Program-made: the position numbers and the translations under genes | Notes under the pieces: model-generated | Told to the model about the DNA's origin: nothing | The model's database searches: none | Seen by the model: the letters and a program-made list of their open reading frames with translations, nothing else | Shown: piece after piece, positions 55,304 to 63,240 of the stretch | Layout of the letters: every line of letters starts with the position of its first letter | Numbering within the stretch: position 1 is the stretch's first letter | Assembly (NCBI RefSeq): GCF_027853235.1 | Contig: NZ_WKJG01000100.1 | Coordinates: forward strand, 29,051 to 93,050 | From: Aliibacillus thermotolerans | Lineage (GTDB): Bacteria; Bacillota; Bacilli; Bacillales; Marinococcaceae | Reading direction: 5' to 3' | Length of the DNA: 64,000 nucleotides

Positions 55304-55455
55304 TGTTAAGTGACAAAAAAGTTGTATACTGAAAAGTCCGTTGAAAAAGCAAAACACCGTTCAGAAACATGAACGGTGTAACAAAAAAGTTGTATACTGA
55401 TTTTACAATTTTTTGAATCAATCAATTAAAACGTGACAAAATTGTTGTATACTCA
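55304..55455 (+). repeat. Tn7L-like terminus: TGT plus three TnsB-type boxes
   Basis: The end reads TGT-N5-GACAAAA, the same spacing as Tn7. Three direct copies follow at 55312-55332, 55380-55400 and 55435-55455: GACAAAAAAGTTGTATACTG, AACAAAAAAGTTGTATACTG and GACAAAATTGTTGTATACTC. These closely resemble the Tn7 TnsB site GACAAAATAGTTGGGAACTG, and three spread sites is the Tn7L arrangement. Confidence 0.8.
55354..55379 (-). terminator. Terminator inside the transposon left end
   Basis: 10-bp perfect stem ACACCGTTCA/TGAACGGTGT, 6-nt loop, between TnsB boxes 1 and 2. On the minus strand it is followed by TTTGCTTTTTC, so it would stop transcripts from the cargo operon before they leave the element. 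Confidence 0.65.
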
Positions 55456-55471
55456 AATTCCTTTATTTGGA

Positions 55472-55565
55472 TTACAAAACTTCCTTGAGAAGATCGATTA
55501 CATTTTCGTCTGTTGGATCATTTGTGCCAAATTCACCGCACAAGGCTTTTACCAAGAATTGATTG
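55472..55565 (-). pseudogene. Possible 3' remnant of a coding sequence
   Basis: On the minus strand about 30 codons read NQFLVKALCGEFGTNDP, then TDENVIDLLKEVL-stop, with protein-like composition. An in-frame stop lies just upstream and there is no start. It may be the tail of a lost cargo gene; no family recognised. Confidence 0.3.
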
Positions 55566-55656
55566 TTTCAATAAATCCAACTGAGTTAGTTTCAATTCAA
55601 TAATTTCAATAAATAATTAATCACTCTAATATACCAATTATTAAAAATCATAAGTA

Positions 55657-56115
55657 CTAACTAAAGTTAAGCATATTTTCAAAACTAATTTCTATGATTT
55701 CCAATTTTTTATTTAATGAATAAGCCTGAAAAATAAACTCATTATTTGCGTATTTTACAATTAGAAAAACAGGCGGATACGCATTCACTAGATTTTTCCC
55801 AATATTTTTCATCGTAGTTAAATCCACCAAAGAAGGTTGGAGAGAAGCATTAGATGGATGTGAATGCCATGTACCAACAAAATATCGTGCATTTGTTGTT
55901 AGTTTTAGTGCTTGTGCTAGAAGTTCCTCTTTATTAAAAATTATTTCATACTTATTTCTTTTACTCAAAGGTCCTACATTGACAACATCAGTGACAATTA
56001 ACTTTTTAGGCTTAAACTTAGCAAAAAGCAGTCCTCCATTTTCTATCATAGGATTATCTTTTGTTGCTGAACAGAGCTTACTAAAAACATCCATCTCCAA
56101 GTAAAAGCTATACAT
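55657..56115 (-). CDS. cap3: JAB/MPN-domain isopeptidase, Cap3-like
   Basis: A 152-residue single-domain metalloprotease. The JAMM-type metal site is visible: Glu25 (ENGG), His84-Ser-His86-Pro, Ser95 and Asp98. The His-to-Ser spacing is one longer than canonical. In type II CBASS, Cap3 removes proteins that Cap2 has conjugated. ATG 56115 follows AAGGGAGAG and overlaps cap2 by 8 bp. It is the last gene of the operon. It could deconjugate the neighbouring cyclase; that is inference. Confidence 0.85.
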   Translation of the reverse strand: MYSFYLEMDVFSKLCSATKDNPMIENGGLLFAKFKPKKLIVTDVVNVGPLSKRNKYEIIFNKEELLAQALKLTTNARYFVGTWHSHPSNASLQPSLVDLTTMKNIGKNLVNAYPPVFLIVKYANNEFIFQAYSLNKKLEIIEISFENMLNFS

Positions 56116-57805
56116 TATTTTCTCTCCCTTTACCTTCACATCCACACTCATTTTCAACATTTAACAGCCCAGTAAAAGTATTAGGAATAGATGTATTGAC
56201 ATCCCAGTAATCAACCAAATAGTCAAATTCAAATCTCCTAGTTTTTGCATAAAGGCTAATAGTAGCGACAATCTTAGCTGCAAATTCTACCATGCGCTCA
56301 GGGAATGATACAGTATGTGGGTTACCGCATAAATCAATATAGGATATATCCAATTTAGAAAGTTCTTCATTTGCTTTTTCGTTAATATGTCTTAGTGTTT
56401 CATTTTTCTTTTCAAGTAAAAAGAAGCAGTTGAGACAACCTGTTTTTTTTGATGTTATTACCATTTTGTGAATAATGTTATGAGGTGAAACCCAAGCCCA
56501 AATAATTGGCTTTTCGTAACTTTGCAGCTTATTAAAAGCAAGTATATTAAAAGCTTCATTATCACCTACAGTTACAACAAGGAGATCTGCCTTTTCAAAA
56601 ACTTCCTCATCATTATTACCAGAGTATATCTCTGTTTCTTTAACTAAGTGGTGCATTAAATAATTAGCAACAGCATTAGCCTTGTTTGCATATAAAAACA
56701 CTGAGGGTAAGATATGTCCACCTAAGTTTTCTGGCTTTAACATATCATGATCAGACATGTATAAAGTTTTTACTCCTTTATTAACCAAGAGCCTTGCAAC
56801 GTTACTGCCAAGTGACCCTACTCCTATCAGTCCTACATTTAATCCTATCTCTGTTTGTCTTTTAGGTATCGTATCTATGCTGATCATTTGAACCTTCATA
56901 TTTCCATTCCGATTTAATATTTCTTTATCACAAAGAAACGATACAACTTCTGTACGCCCTTTATCCCCTCTAAAAATAACTACTATAGGTAAATTGTTAT
57001 ATTCCCTAATTAGCTTCGAAGAAATATATTCATTCACTCTTAGATATTCTAACAATTGATATAGCGTTTTAAATCGAGCCTGCGAAGGAAGACGAATCAC
57101 AAGAGAATCAGCATGATTTAACTCTGTATCTAATTTTTTAATATTAAGATAATCTAGACATGTACTTCTGGTTTCCCTATCACCTGAGAAAAAATAAATG
57201 TAGGGGCTATTGAAATCAATATCATCTAAAGCATATTTATTTGAAACCACACCATTTCTCGAAGTTGCTCCTGTACCCTTAAATTTATATTTAGAATGGA
57301 TTAATTTATAAAGTTTTTTTTCCTTTGGTTTTAACTCTTTCATACAGGATTCTATAAATTCATTACTTAAAATTAATCTTGCAGCCGTTCCCTGCTTTGG
57401 TATAATTTTTGAAGTTGGTAAATCTTCTTCTGGAACCCAAGTCTCTGTTATATTTGATTTAAGCCAACTATAAATTCGATCACAAATAAATCTGGCATTA
57501 TTCTTTTCTCGAGGAACCCAATTATGTAGACAGCATATTGTAAACTTTGAATCACTTGGATTTTGGCTCAATACCCATTCGTCTAAGTGTCTCCATTTAT
57601 AAGGTATATTTTTATATAGCTCTTTTTTTCCAGAAATAGTTTCTAAAAAAATAATTGGGGTTTTAAAAGGAAAATCTTGATCAATACAAATTGTAACTTC
57701 AATGGATATCTCACCAAAAGTAATGGGTCCAAAAACTGTGTTCTCGTCAATAAGAGAAAAGCCGAGTCGTTTAAACTCAGCTAAAATTTCTTTTTTAGTT
57801 TCCAT
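56108..57805 (-). CDS. cap2: E2-E1 fusion conjugating enzyme, Cap2-like
   Basis: A 565-residue protein. The N-terminal E2 (UBC-like) domain (about 1-130) has a probable catalytic Cys92 in TICCLHNWVP. A linker follows (about 140-315), then an E1/ThiF adenylation domain with GVGSLG (residues 328-333) and SDHDML, a candidate thioester Cys493 (DLCGNP), and zinc-type Cys at 457, 460, 554 and 556. This is the Cap2 layout of type II CBASS, where Cap2 links the C-terminus of the CD-NTase to targets. Here no CD-NTase exists and the upstream neighbour is a cyclase. ATG 57805 overlaps the cyclase gene by 11 bp. Confidence 0.88.
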   Translation of the reverse strand: METKKEILAEFKRLGFSLIDENTVFGPITFGEISIEVTICIDQDFPFKTPIIFLETISGKKELYKNIPYKWRHLDEWVLSQNPSDSKFTICCLHNWVPREKNNARFICDRIYSWLKSNITETWVPEEDLPTSKIIPKQGTAARLILSNEFIESCMKELKPKEKKLYKLIHSKYKFKGTGATSRNGVVSNKYALDDIDFNSPYIYFFSGDRETRSTCLDYLNIKKLDTELNHADSLVIRLPSQARFKTLYQLLEYLRVNEYISSKLIREYNNLPIVVIFRGDKGRTEVVSFLCDKEILNRNGNMKVQMISIDTIPKRQTEIGLNVGLIGVGSLGSNVARLLVNKGVKTLYMSDHDMLKPENLGGHILPSVFLYANKANAVANYLMHHLVKETEIYSGNNDEEVFEKADLLVVTVGDNEAFNILAFNKLQSYEKPIIWAWVSPHNIIHKMVITSKKTGCLNCFFLLEKKNETLRHINEKANEELSKLDISYIDLCGNPHTVSFPERMVEFAAKIVATISLYAKTRRFEFDYLVDYWDVNTSIPNTFTGLLNVENECGCEGKGRENNV

Positions 57806-58880
57806 GTTTTATTTCACCGCTATCTTGTAAAGCTTTGATGGATGCCCTTGCAAAATCTTCATTCTGTTCTTCTACATCACATATATCAGCCACATCTTCG
57901 ATAGTAAGTATATTTCTTTTAATAGGTTTTGTATCAAGCGAGTATATATCTCTAGTTTCTGGTACATCATACATTGTTCTCTCATAAGAAGCGACTTTTT
58001 TCACTTCAATTTCACTATCTAAAAACTGCATCAATTCTTTATACTGATTACCAAACATGATTAATCGATTGTTCTTAGGACCATTAGCATCTAAACCATT
58101 ATAAGCATTCTTATATTCACTTAGTACTTTCGCAGAAAAATCAACTTCAAACGAAGTTGCCTTTACCTCTCCTACAGCTTTATTTTCACCTTTATCATTA
58201 ACAATAACCCCTTGGGGATTCATCAAAGTCTTAGGTGAATATTCAATACCAATTTTGATATTAATTAAATTGTGAGGATTATTAGCATACTGCTCTTTTC
58301 CTCTTTCTTTTAAAAACTCTTTTAAGTAATCATTTAAAATATCTGCGCTCTCCAACACTCTTAAACTAAATAATAAACTCCTTGCCCCAATTGTCCAATC
58401 ATCGTCTTCTTCATATAACTTATCCATCAGTACCATCAGACCGTCGCCTGTTATTGAATGGATATGCCCATTATAATATCTGGCTAATTTAATCCAAGTG
58501 GATATTGCTTTTTGCTTTAAATTTGCAATGTCATCTATTGTTTCAACATTTGCTGAATCAATAAACAAAGCTCGCTTTGTAAAATTTCTTAAATCTACAA
58601 AAATCGAACATAACTTAACATCACTAACTCTGTAAACACTAAAATCTTCATATGACTTAACCTTACTTAATAATTCATCATACTTCGGGTGACCTCCGAT
58701 TGTAAAATCTTCATTCAATTCTTGTTCTATAATATCCTCTACTTGATCAATTTCTCTCTGTTGAGATTCATTGAAAAAGCTTTTTGTTATTCTTCCAAAA
58801 ATTACGTCAACCGGGTTGGTTTTTATATCATATTTCCTGTTATTACGAATAAATTTGGACAAATTCACTTTCTTAGTCAA
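57795..58880 (-). CDS. pycC: Class III nucleotide cyclase, Pycsar (PycC)-like
   Basis: A 361-residue soluble protein with a class III adenylate/guanylate cyclase domain. Metal-binding Asp are Asp96 in IFVDLRNFT and Asp146 in SITGDGLMVL; the domain spans about 85-290. The C-terminal part (about 315-361) looks helical and may be a winged-helix-like tail. Pycsar cyclases of this fold make cCMP or cUMP on phage infection; the base made here is unknown. It ends ...GEIKHGN. TTG 58880 stands 6 bases after GGAGGTG; GTG 58895 lies in that SD. It follows the effector by 35 bp. Confidence 0.85.
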   Translation of the reverse strand: MTKKVNLSKFIRNNRKYDIKTNPVDVIFGRITKSFFNESQQREIDQVEDIIEQELNEDFTIGGHPKYDELLSKVKSYEDFSVYRVSDVKLCSIFVDLRNFTKRALFIDSANVETIDDIANLKQKAISTWIKLARYYNGHIHSITGDGLMVLMDKLYEEDDDWTIGARSLLFSLRVLESADILNDYLKEFLKERGKEQYANNPHNLINIKIGIEYSPKTLMNPQGVIVNDKGENKAVGEVKATSFEVDFSAKVLSEYKNAYNGLDANGPKNNRLIMFGNQYKELMQFLDSEIEVKKVASYERTMYDVPETRDIYSLDTKPIKRNILTIEDVADICDVEEQNEDFARASIKALQDSGEIKHGN

Positions 58881-58915
58881 GATAAACACCTCCACTAAGC
58901 ATCTCGTTAACAGAT

Positions 58916-59944
58916 TTATCCTAATATTGAAATAATACCAATTACAATATAGTGAAAAGTCTGATCAACTTCTAACTTAACGATATTTACTTCCTCAGAG
59001 TCAGGATCTTTAATGCCTTTTATGTACTTCATCCAAAAATGAAGCAATGCCCCTTGGTCTATTACCACATGTGTTATAAATACAAAAAATAAAGCAGCCA
59101 AATTAAAATAACCCATAAAAATAAAAGGAACTGCAATAACTGATAAAGAATAGATAGCACAATGAACTAGTAAATAATACCAAGAGTTTTGTTTTGATTT
59201 TGCCTGTTTATCGGATTGTAAAAGATAATCCCCTATCTTATGGCCTAAATAAAGATAAATAAACAATTCAACATTGATTGAAATATCAAAAAATCTAAAA
59301 TCTGTAACTTGAATAAGGTTCGATATCAGTGAATAAACAATTAAAATAGTAAGAAGTACAATAAAGATTAAAAAAAATAGAATTCCCTTATTTACTCTTT
59401 GTAACTTTATTAACCGTATAGAAGAAACTTTTTGTAATTCAATTGCCATTTCTTCAATGATCTGTTCATCTGTTAGTTGTTTAATATTTAAAATAAATTC
59501 TTTTGTTGGTTTTCTAAGTTTTATTTTGGGATTTCGTCTAAAGAGGTCAAAAAAACTCATTTTATTATCTGTTGAAAATATAAAATAGTTTTCTTTTAGT
59601 TTAACTTCATCGAGTTTTAGATGTTCTACAGGAGAATTATTTGATAACAGTGTGCGATACACTAGCAAAAGACTTAAAATGAAACAAATTGCCATTCCTA
59701 AGAGTATCAGGGTAACAAATAATATCTCCAAATGCCCCTCGTCCTTATAGAATTGACGAAGCCATTTTATCCATTTATCATAAGTGCTTACTAACGCTGC
59801 GATAACTATAGACCATAGTACGATTACAGCGCTTCCTTTAGAATCAATAAATCGGATTGTATTTTGAGTATCATTAATTGCCTCTTTTAAAAATTCAAAC
59901 TGGCTTTCTCTTTTAATATCATTTTCTAAAGTTTGATTACTCAT
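58916..59944 (-). CDS. pycTM: Membrane effector: PycTM-like domain fused to DUF3307
   Basis: A 342-residue membrane protein. The N-part (about 15-210) has helices at about 38-54, 74-97 and 187-210 and resembles Pycsar TM effectors (FIDSKGSAVIVLWSIVIAAL, LTDEQIIEEMAIELQKVSSI). The C-part (about 222-342) resembles DUF3307: LGHKIGDYLLQSDKQAKSK, LLVHCAIYS, THVVIDQGALLH, with three or four more helices. It likely damages the membrane when the cyclic nucleotide is made. ATG 59944 follows AGGGGAT. First gene of the operon. Confidence 0.8.
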   Translation of the reverse strand: MSNQTLENDIKRESQFEFLKEAINDTQNTIRFIDSKGSAVIVLWSIVIAALVSTYDKWIKWLRQFYKDEGHLEILFVTLILLGMAICFILSLLLVYRTLLSNNSPVEHLKLDEVKLKENYFIFSTDNKMSFFDLFRRNPKIKLRKPTKEFILNIKQLTDEQIIEEMAIELQKVSSIRLIKLQRVNKGILFFLIFIVLLTILIVYSLISNLIQVTDFRFFDISINVELFIYLYLGHKIGDYLLQSDKQAKSKQNSWYYLLVHCAIYSLSVIAVPFIFMGYFNLAALFFVFITHVVIDQGALLHFWMKYIKGIKDPDSEEVNIVKLEVDQTFHYIVIGIISILG

Positions 59945-60003
59945 ACATCAATCCCCTATTTAGATAGTTATTAAACAGAGTACCATGAATAAACCTATAG
60001 TTT

Positions 60004-60012
60004 ATTTTATCA
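60004..60012 (-). promoter_or_regulatory. Extended -10 promoter of the cyclase/effector operon
   Basis: On the minus strand TGATAAAAT, an extended -10, about 60 bp before the effector start; no good -35. The 550-bp gap to the IS3 element holds this, a terminator hairpin and AT-rich sequence without an ORF. Confidence 0.4.
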
Positions 60013-60287
60013 TAAAAAATTACATTTTTCGAAATATTAACAAACAAAATGGAATTTATTATGAATAAAAAACAGTTCTTGCATGCTCTTTGTGAAAGAT
60101 AAGGTAATAGAGAGTCGAAAAATCTGTCCATCTAAAATGTTATATACAAATTTTCCTCTTTAATAATCCTATATTCATTGGGGTTACCCAAAAATCCAAA
60201 AGTGTACCAAAAGAAAATAAGGGTTTCTCTTTACTGAATATTAATTTATACACTGTGTTACATGATATGCCCCTGCCCAATCCCCTC

Positions 60288-60338
60288 TAAAAATAGAAAA
60301 CACGGTTGAACCTAGATATTATCTTATTCTTTCAACCG
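60288..60338 (-). terminator. Terminator upstream of the operon
   Basis: 8-bp stem CGGTTGAA/TTCAACCG (60303-60310 with 60331-60338), followed on the minus strand by GTGTTTTCTATTTTT. It would insulate the operon from tnsD and IS transcription. Confidence 0.6.
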
Positions 60339-60512
60339 CGCTTTATAGTCTCATTTTATTCCCCCTCATACAAACAACTTTATTTAGAGCCTCGAAGATA
60401 ATTGATGATAACCGTACCTTTTGCATATCTCTCAAAGTAATTTTTATTAATTATTCCCGTTTTCATGTATACTATGGATCTACGTCAAGTTTTTGGACAC
60501 AAAAAGATTAAG

Positions 60513-60637
60513 TTTTTTTGCACAACAACCATTCATGGATTGTTCCATGTCCCAAGTAGATTGTCAAAGTGAAAAGAGCCTTTGACAATCTACTTGGGAC
60601 GTGGAGAAATAAACCCATGGCTGTTGTGCCAAAAAAA
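60513..60637. repeat. Large nested hairpin in the IS3 element
   Basis: An inner 21-bp perfect stem (GTCCCAAGTAGATTGTCAAAG at 60549-60569 with its complement at 60580-60600, extended to 25 bp with one wobble) sits inside an outer stem: T7-GCACAACA.CCAT (60513-60532) with ATGG.TGTTGTGC.A7 (60617-60637). It lies between the orfB stop and the left IS end. Confidence 0.85.
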
Positions 60638-60669
60638 TGTGAAGGGGGAAGTGTTCTGTACCCCATGTT

Positions 60670-61524
60670 TTACGCTGCTATTCGGCACATTTTTTCGTAT
60701 TCATCCGGTGTCAAATAACCAATGCTTCCATGAATTCGTTTGCGATTATACCAACCTTCGATGAATTGAAATAACGCAATTCTCGCTGTCTCAAAGCTTT
60801 CGTATTTGGTTAGATACACTTCTTCTTTTTTCAATATGGCATGAAAAGATTCAATACAAGCGTTATCATATGGACATCCTTTTCGACTAAATGACGGAAC
60901 CATTTCATGTTTTTTTAGTAGTTTTTGAAAGGCCTCACTTGTATATTGTGTTCCTAAATCTGTATGCACGATAAGACCAGGATCGGGCTTTTGATCTTGA
61001 ATCGCATTCTGAAGTGCTTCCAGCACAATTTCTGTTGTCATGCTACGAGAGAATTTATATCCGACCACTTTTTTTGTATGTAAATCAAGAACGGACGCTA
61101 GATAACACCAACCATCACGAAGCGTATGGACATATGTAATATCAGCTACCCATTTTTCGTTGATTGTTGTTGTAGTGAAATCTTGATTTAATACATTTTC
61201 TCGTTCTTCTACGGGCTTTTGTGTTGGTGTTGGGCGGAATTTTTTTACAATACATGATTGGATGCCTGCTTGTTTCATCAAACGTTGAACTCGATTGATA
61301 CTACCTGTATAGCCTTCTTTTTTAAGTATTTCAAAGATTTTAGGGGCCCCATAACGACCCTTACTTTCTTTATGGATTGCTCGAATTCGTTCAAGCAGTT
61401 GTTCGTTGGCGACATGATAGCTATTCGGCTTCTTGTGAAACGATTGATAATACGTACTTTTAGGCATCTTTAAAACACGACACATCATTTGGATTGGATG
61501 ATGTTCGCTTTCTTTTGTAATCAA
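60670..61524 (-). CDS. IS3-family transposase OrfB (DDE integrase)
   Basis: A 284-residue rve-type transposase part. It has an HTH_21-like segment (HKESKGRYGAPKIFEILKK) and the DDE core: Asp in WVADITYV, Asp in HTDLGTQY and Glu in CIESFHAILKKE. It lacks its own good start; it is probably made as an OrfAB fusion by -1 frameshift at A6G in orfA (61572-61578). The shifted reading KKGYDHIREKIDEQELIDL joins directly to it. It appears intact. Confidence 0.93.
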   Translation of the reverse strand: MITKESEHHPIQMMCRVLKMPKSTYYQSFHKKPNSYHVANEQLLERIRAIHKESKGRYGAPKIFEILKKEGYTGSINRVQRLMKQAGIQSCIVKKFRPTPTQKPVEERENVLNQDFTTTTINEKWVADITYVHTLRDGWCYLASVLDLHTKKVVGYKFSRSMTTEIVLEALQNAIQDQKPDPGLIVHTDLGTQYTSEAFQKLLKKHEMVPSFSRKGCPYDNACIESFHAILKKEEVYLTKYESFETARIALFQFIEGWYNRKRIHGSIGYLTPDEYEKMCRIAA

Positions 61525-61544
61525 GTCAATCAGTTCTTGCTCAT

Positions 61545-61805
61545 CTATTTTCTCGCGAATATGGTCATAGCCTTTTTTAAGATTTCGATCTCCTGTTTTA
61601 ATCGAAGATTTTCCTTTTGAATGGCTTCTATATCAGCCAAAGTTAATTCCTGTTCACATTCAATTGGAGAGAGTTGCTTAATCCATTTATAAATCGTTAC
61701 TTCTGAAACACCATATTCGCTAGAGAGTTGACTGACTGGAGTGCCTGAGCGATAAAGCTCAACTACTGTTTGTTTAAATTCTTGATTATACCGTTTTTGA
61801 CTCAT
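61545..61805 (-). CDS. IS3-family OrfA (HTH_Tnp_1 plus leucine zipper)
   Basis: An 86-residue protein with an N-terminal helix-turn-helix (VSQLSSEYGVSEVTIYKWIK) and a C-terminal coiled coil (ENLRLKQEIEILKKA). It binds the IS ends. The AAAAAAG slippery heptamer at 61572-61578 allows -1 frameshifting into orfB. Confidence 0.93.
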   Translation of the reverse strand: MSQKRYNQEFKQTVVELYRSGTPVSQLSSEYGVSEVTIYKWIKQLSPIECEQELTLADIEAIQKENLRLKQEIEILKKAMTIFARK

Positions 61806-61881
61806 GATTCGGACACAACCTTTCGTTAGTTTAATATTAATGACTTAACCAAGTTGTGTCCATAAATCTATACTACATCTA

Positions 61882-63120
61882 CTACTTAAGCAAACTGTTA
61901 TGTTTTTTAATTAGTTCTTCCACGAAAATTTCCGTTTCCGGTTTAATTGTTTTTCTAATTCCTGCTTTTTCAGTAAGTTGATATTTTGTAACATAACTAT
62001 CTTTAAAGTGAGTGACTAGTACATGTTTTGCCTTCCTTTTCTGAAATTCTACTACTGACTCTTCGACTGATTTAATAAAATCTACGGTCATAGGATAGTA
62101 ATCTTTTTTTCGCAAGAGACGATGGGTAGACCCTATAATTTCACAAAATGACCAATAAGATTTCCTCATTAATTTTCCAAGATTTTTTTCATATTCCGAC
62201 CACTTGTTGAACACTGTTTGTGCCATCTCTAATAGCATTAAGTCATCTCGATAATACTCAGCTTCTGTCTTTAATTTCTTACCATGATTTGAAGCAGGTG
62301 AATTTGCTTCTAGCCATTCCTTGTCAAATTTATGTAACCAAGTAAAGGCAGCTCTGTCGAGTTGTGCTAACTCTGTTCTAGAATAAAGCGGAAACTCTTC
62401 TCTTAGCTTCATCCAAATTTTTCTATAATTTTTGGTTTTTTGTTCCCTATTCTCTAATGATATTTTTTGTATATTCCTTATGTTGTTCTGGATGGGATCC
62501 ACTACTCCTTCTCTCAGTATTTTTCTGATGGTATGTTTACTTAAATGCGTTTTCTTACTTATCTCATTCATAGATGCTCCACTATTAACAAGCTTTAAAA
62601 ACTCTGTCTCCCAAACTGTCCCCTTTTTAATAATTCTATTACTAAAATGCTGAACTTCTAATGGACTGCTTTCCCAACTACGGAGCCGATATACAAAACC
62701 ACACTCGCATATAAAATCTCCTTGTATCTCCCTATTCCCATTGTGAACACTAATTTCAACCCGACTGACACGTTTTTCTAAATAATGATCAGATAATGGA
62801 TTCATACAAATCCATGGACCCTTACCGAATGGTTCGTATGAATATTCTCCTTCGAAAAATTCCTTTACTGAACCAGCTAAACTTCTCATTAATAAGAGAT
62901 GTCTTAATGGATGGATTCGTTTAAATCTATTTTTGGAAAATACATAATCCAACCAAGAGAGGTTGGAAGAATCAAAGATATCTAGAACTTCTTCTGAATA
63001 GTAGTTTATTAATAGCTCTCCCAAGTGATTTTTTCTTTTAGCTATAGGAAAAGCTATACCTTTCATCGCCATCAATATTAGATATTTCTCTAATATTTCC
63101 TCTCTGCCTAATGAAAATAG
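61882..63120 (-). pseudogene. tnsD: tnsD-like target-selection gene, 5' truncated by an IS256-type element
   Basis: About 413 codons of a TnsD/TniQ protein. From the break it reads LFSLGREEILEKYLIL, then the TniQ-like RIHPLRHLLLMRSLAGS, zinc-ribbon residues CECGFVYR, an HTH (SMNEISKKTHLSKHTIRKIL) and the TnsD-type TWLHKFDKEWLEANSP. The frame stays open to 63120, where IS256-family sequence starts; the first ~100 codons of the TniQ domain are missing. TnsD directs Tn7-like elements to a fixed chromosomal site. The stop is 19 bp from the IS3 end. Confidence 0.75.
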
Positions 63121-63240
63121 GGTGTGTCAATAATTTTGTGTAAATAACCCTATTTCCGGTAGAAAAGTTAGCCTGCTTATTTTAGTTGATAAAACTTCTA
63201 TCTCTAGGTTAAACACAGAGCCACAGCGGTAGCTGCTTGT

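Larger units (their letters stand above)
60494..61862. mobile_element. IS3-family insertion sequence (IS150-like)
   Basis: A 1369-bp element with ends TGGACACAAAAAGATTAAGT (left) and, inverted, TGGACACAACTTGGTTAAGT (right). It contains orfA and orfB on the minus strand. It sits between the cargo operon and tnsD. No target duplication is obvious. Confidence 0.85.

Noticed and set aside
55657..58880. Calling the operon a type II CBASS
   Set aside because: cap2 and cap3 are present but there is no CD-NTase; the nucleotide enzyme has class III cyclase motifs (DLRNFT, TGDGL) and the effector is PycTM-like.
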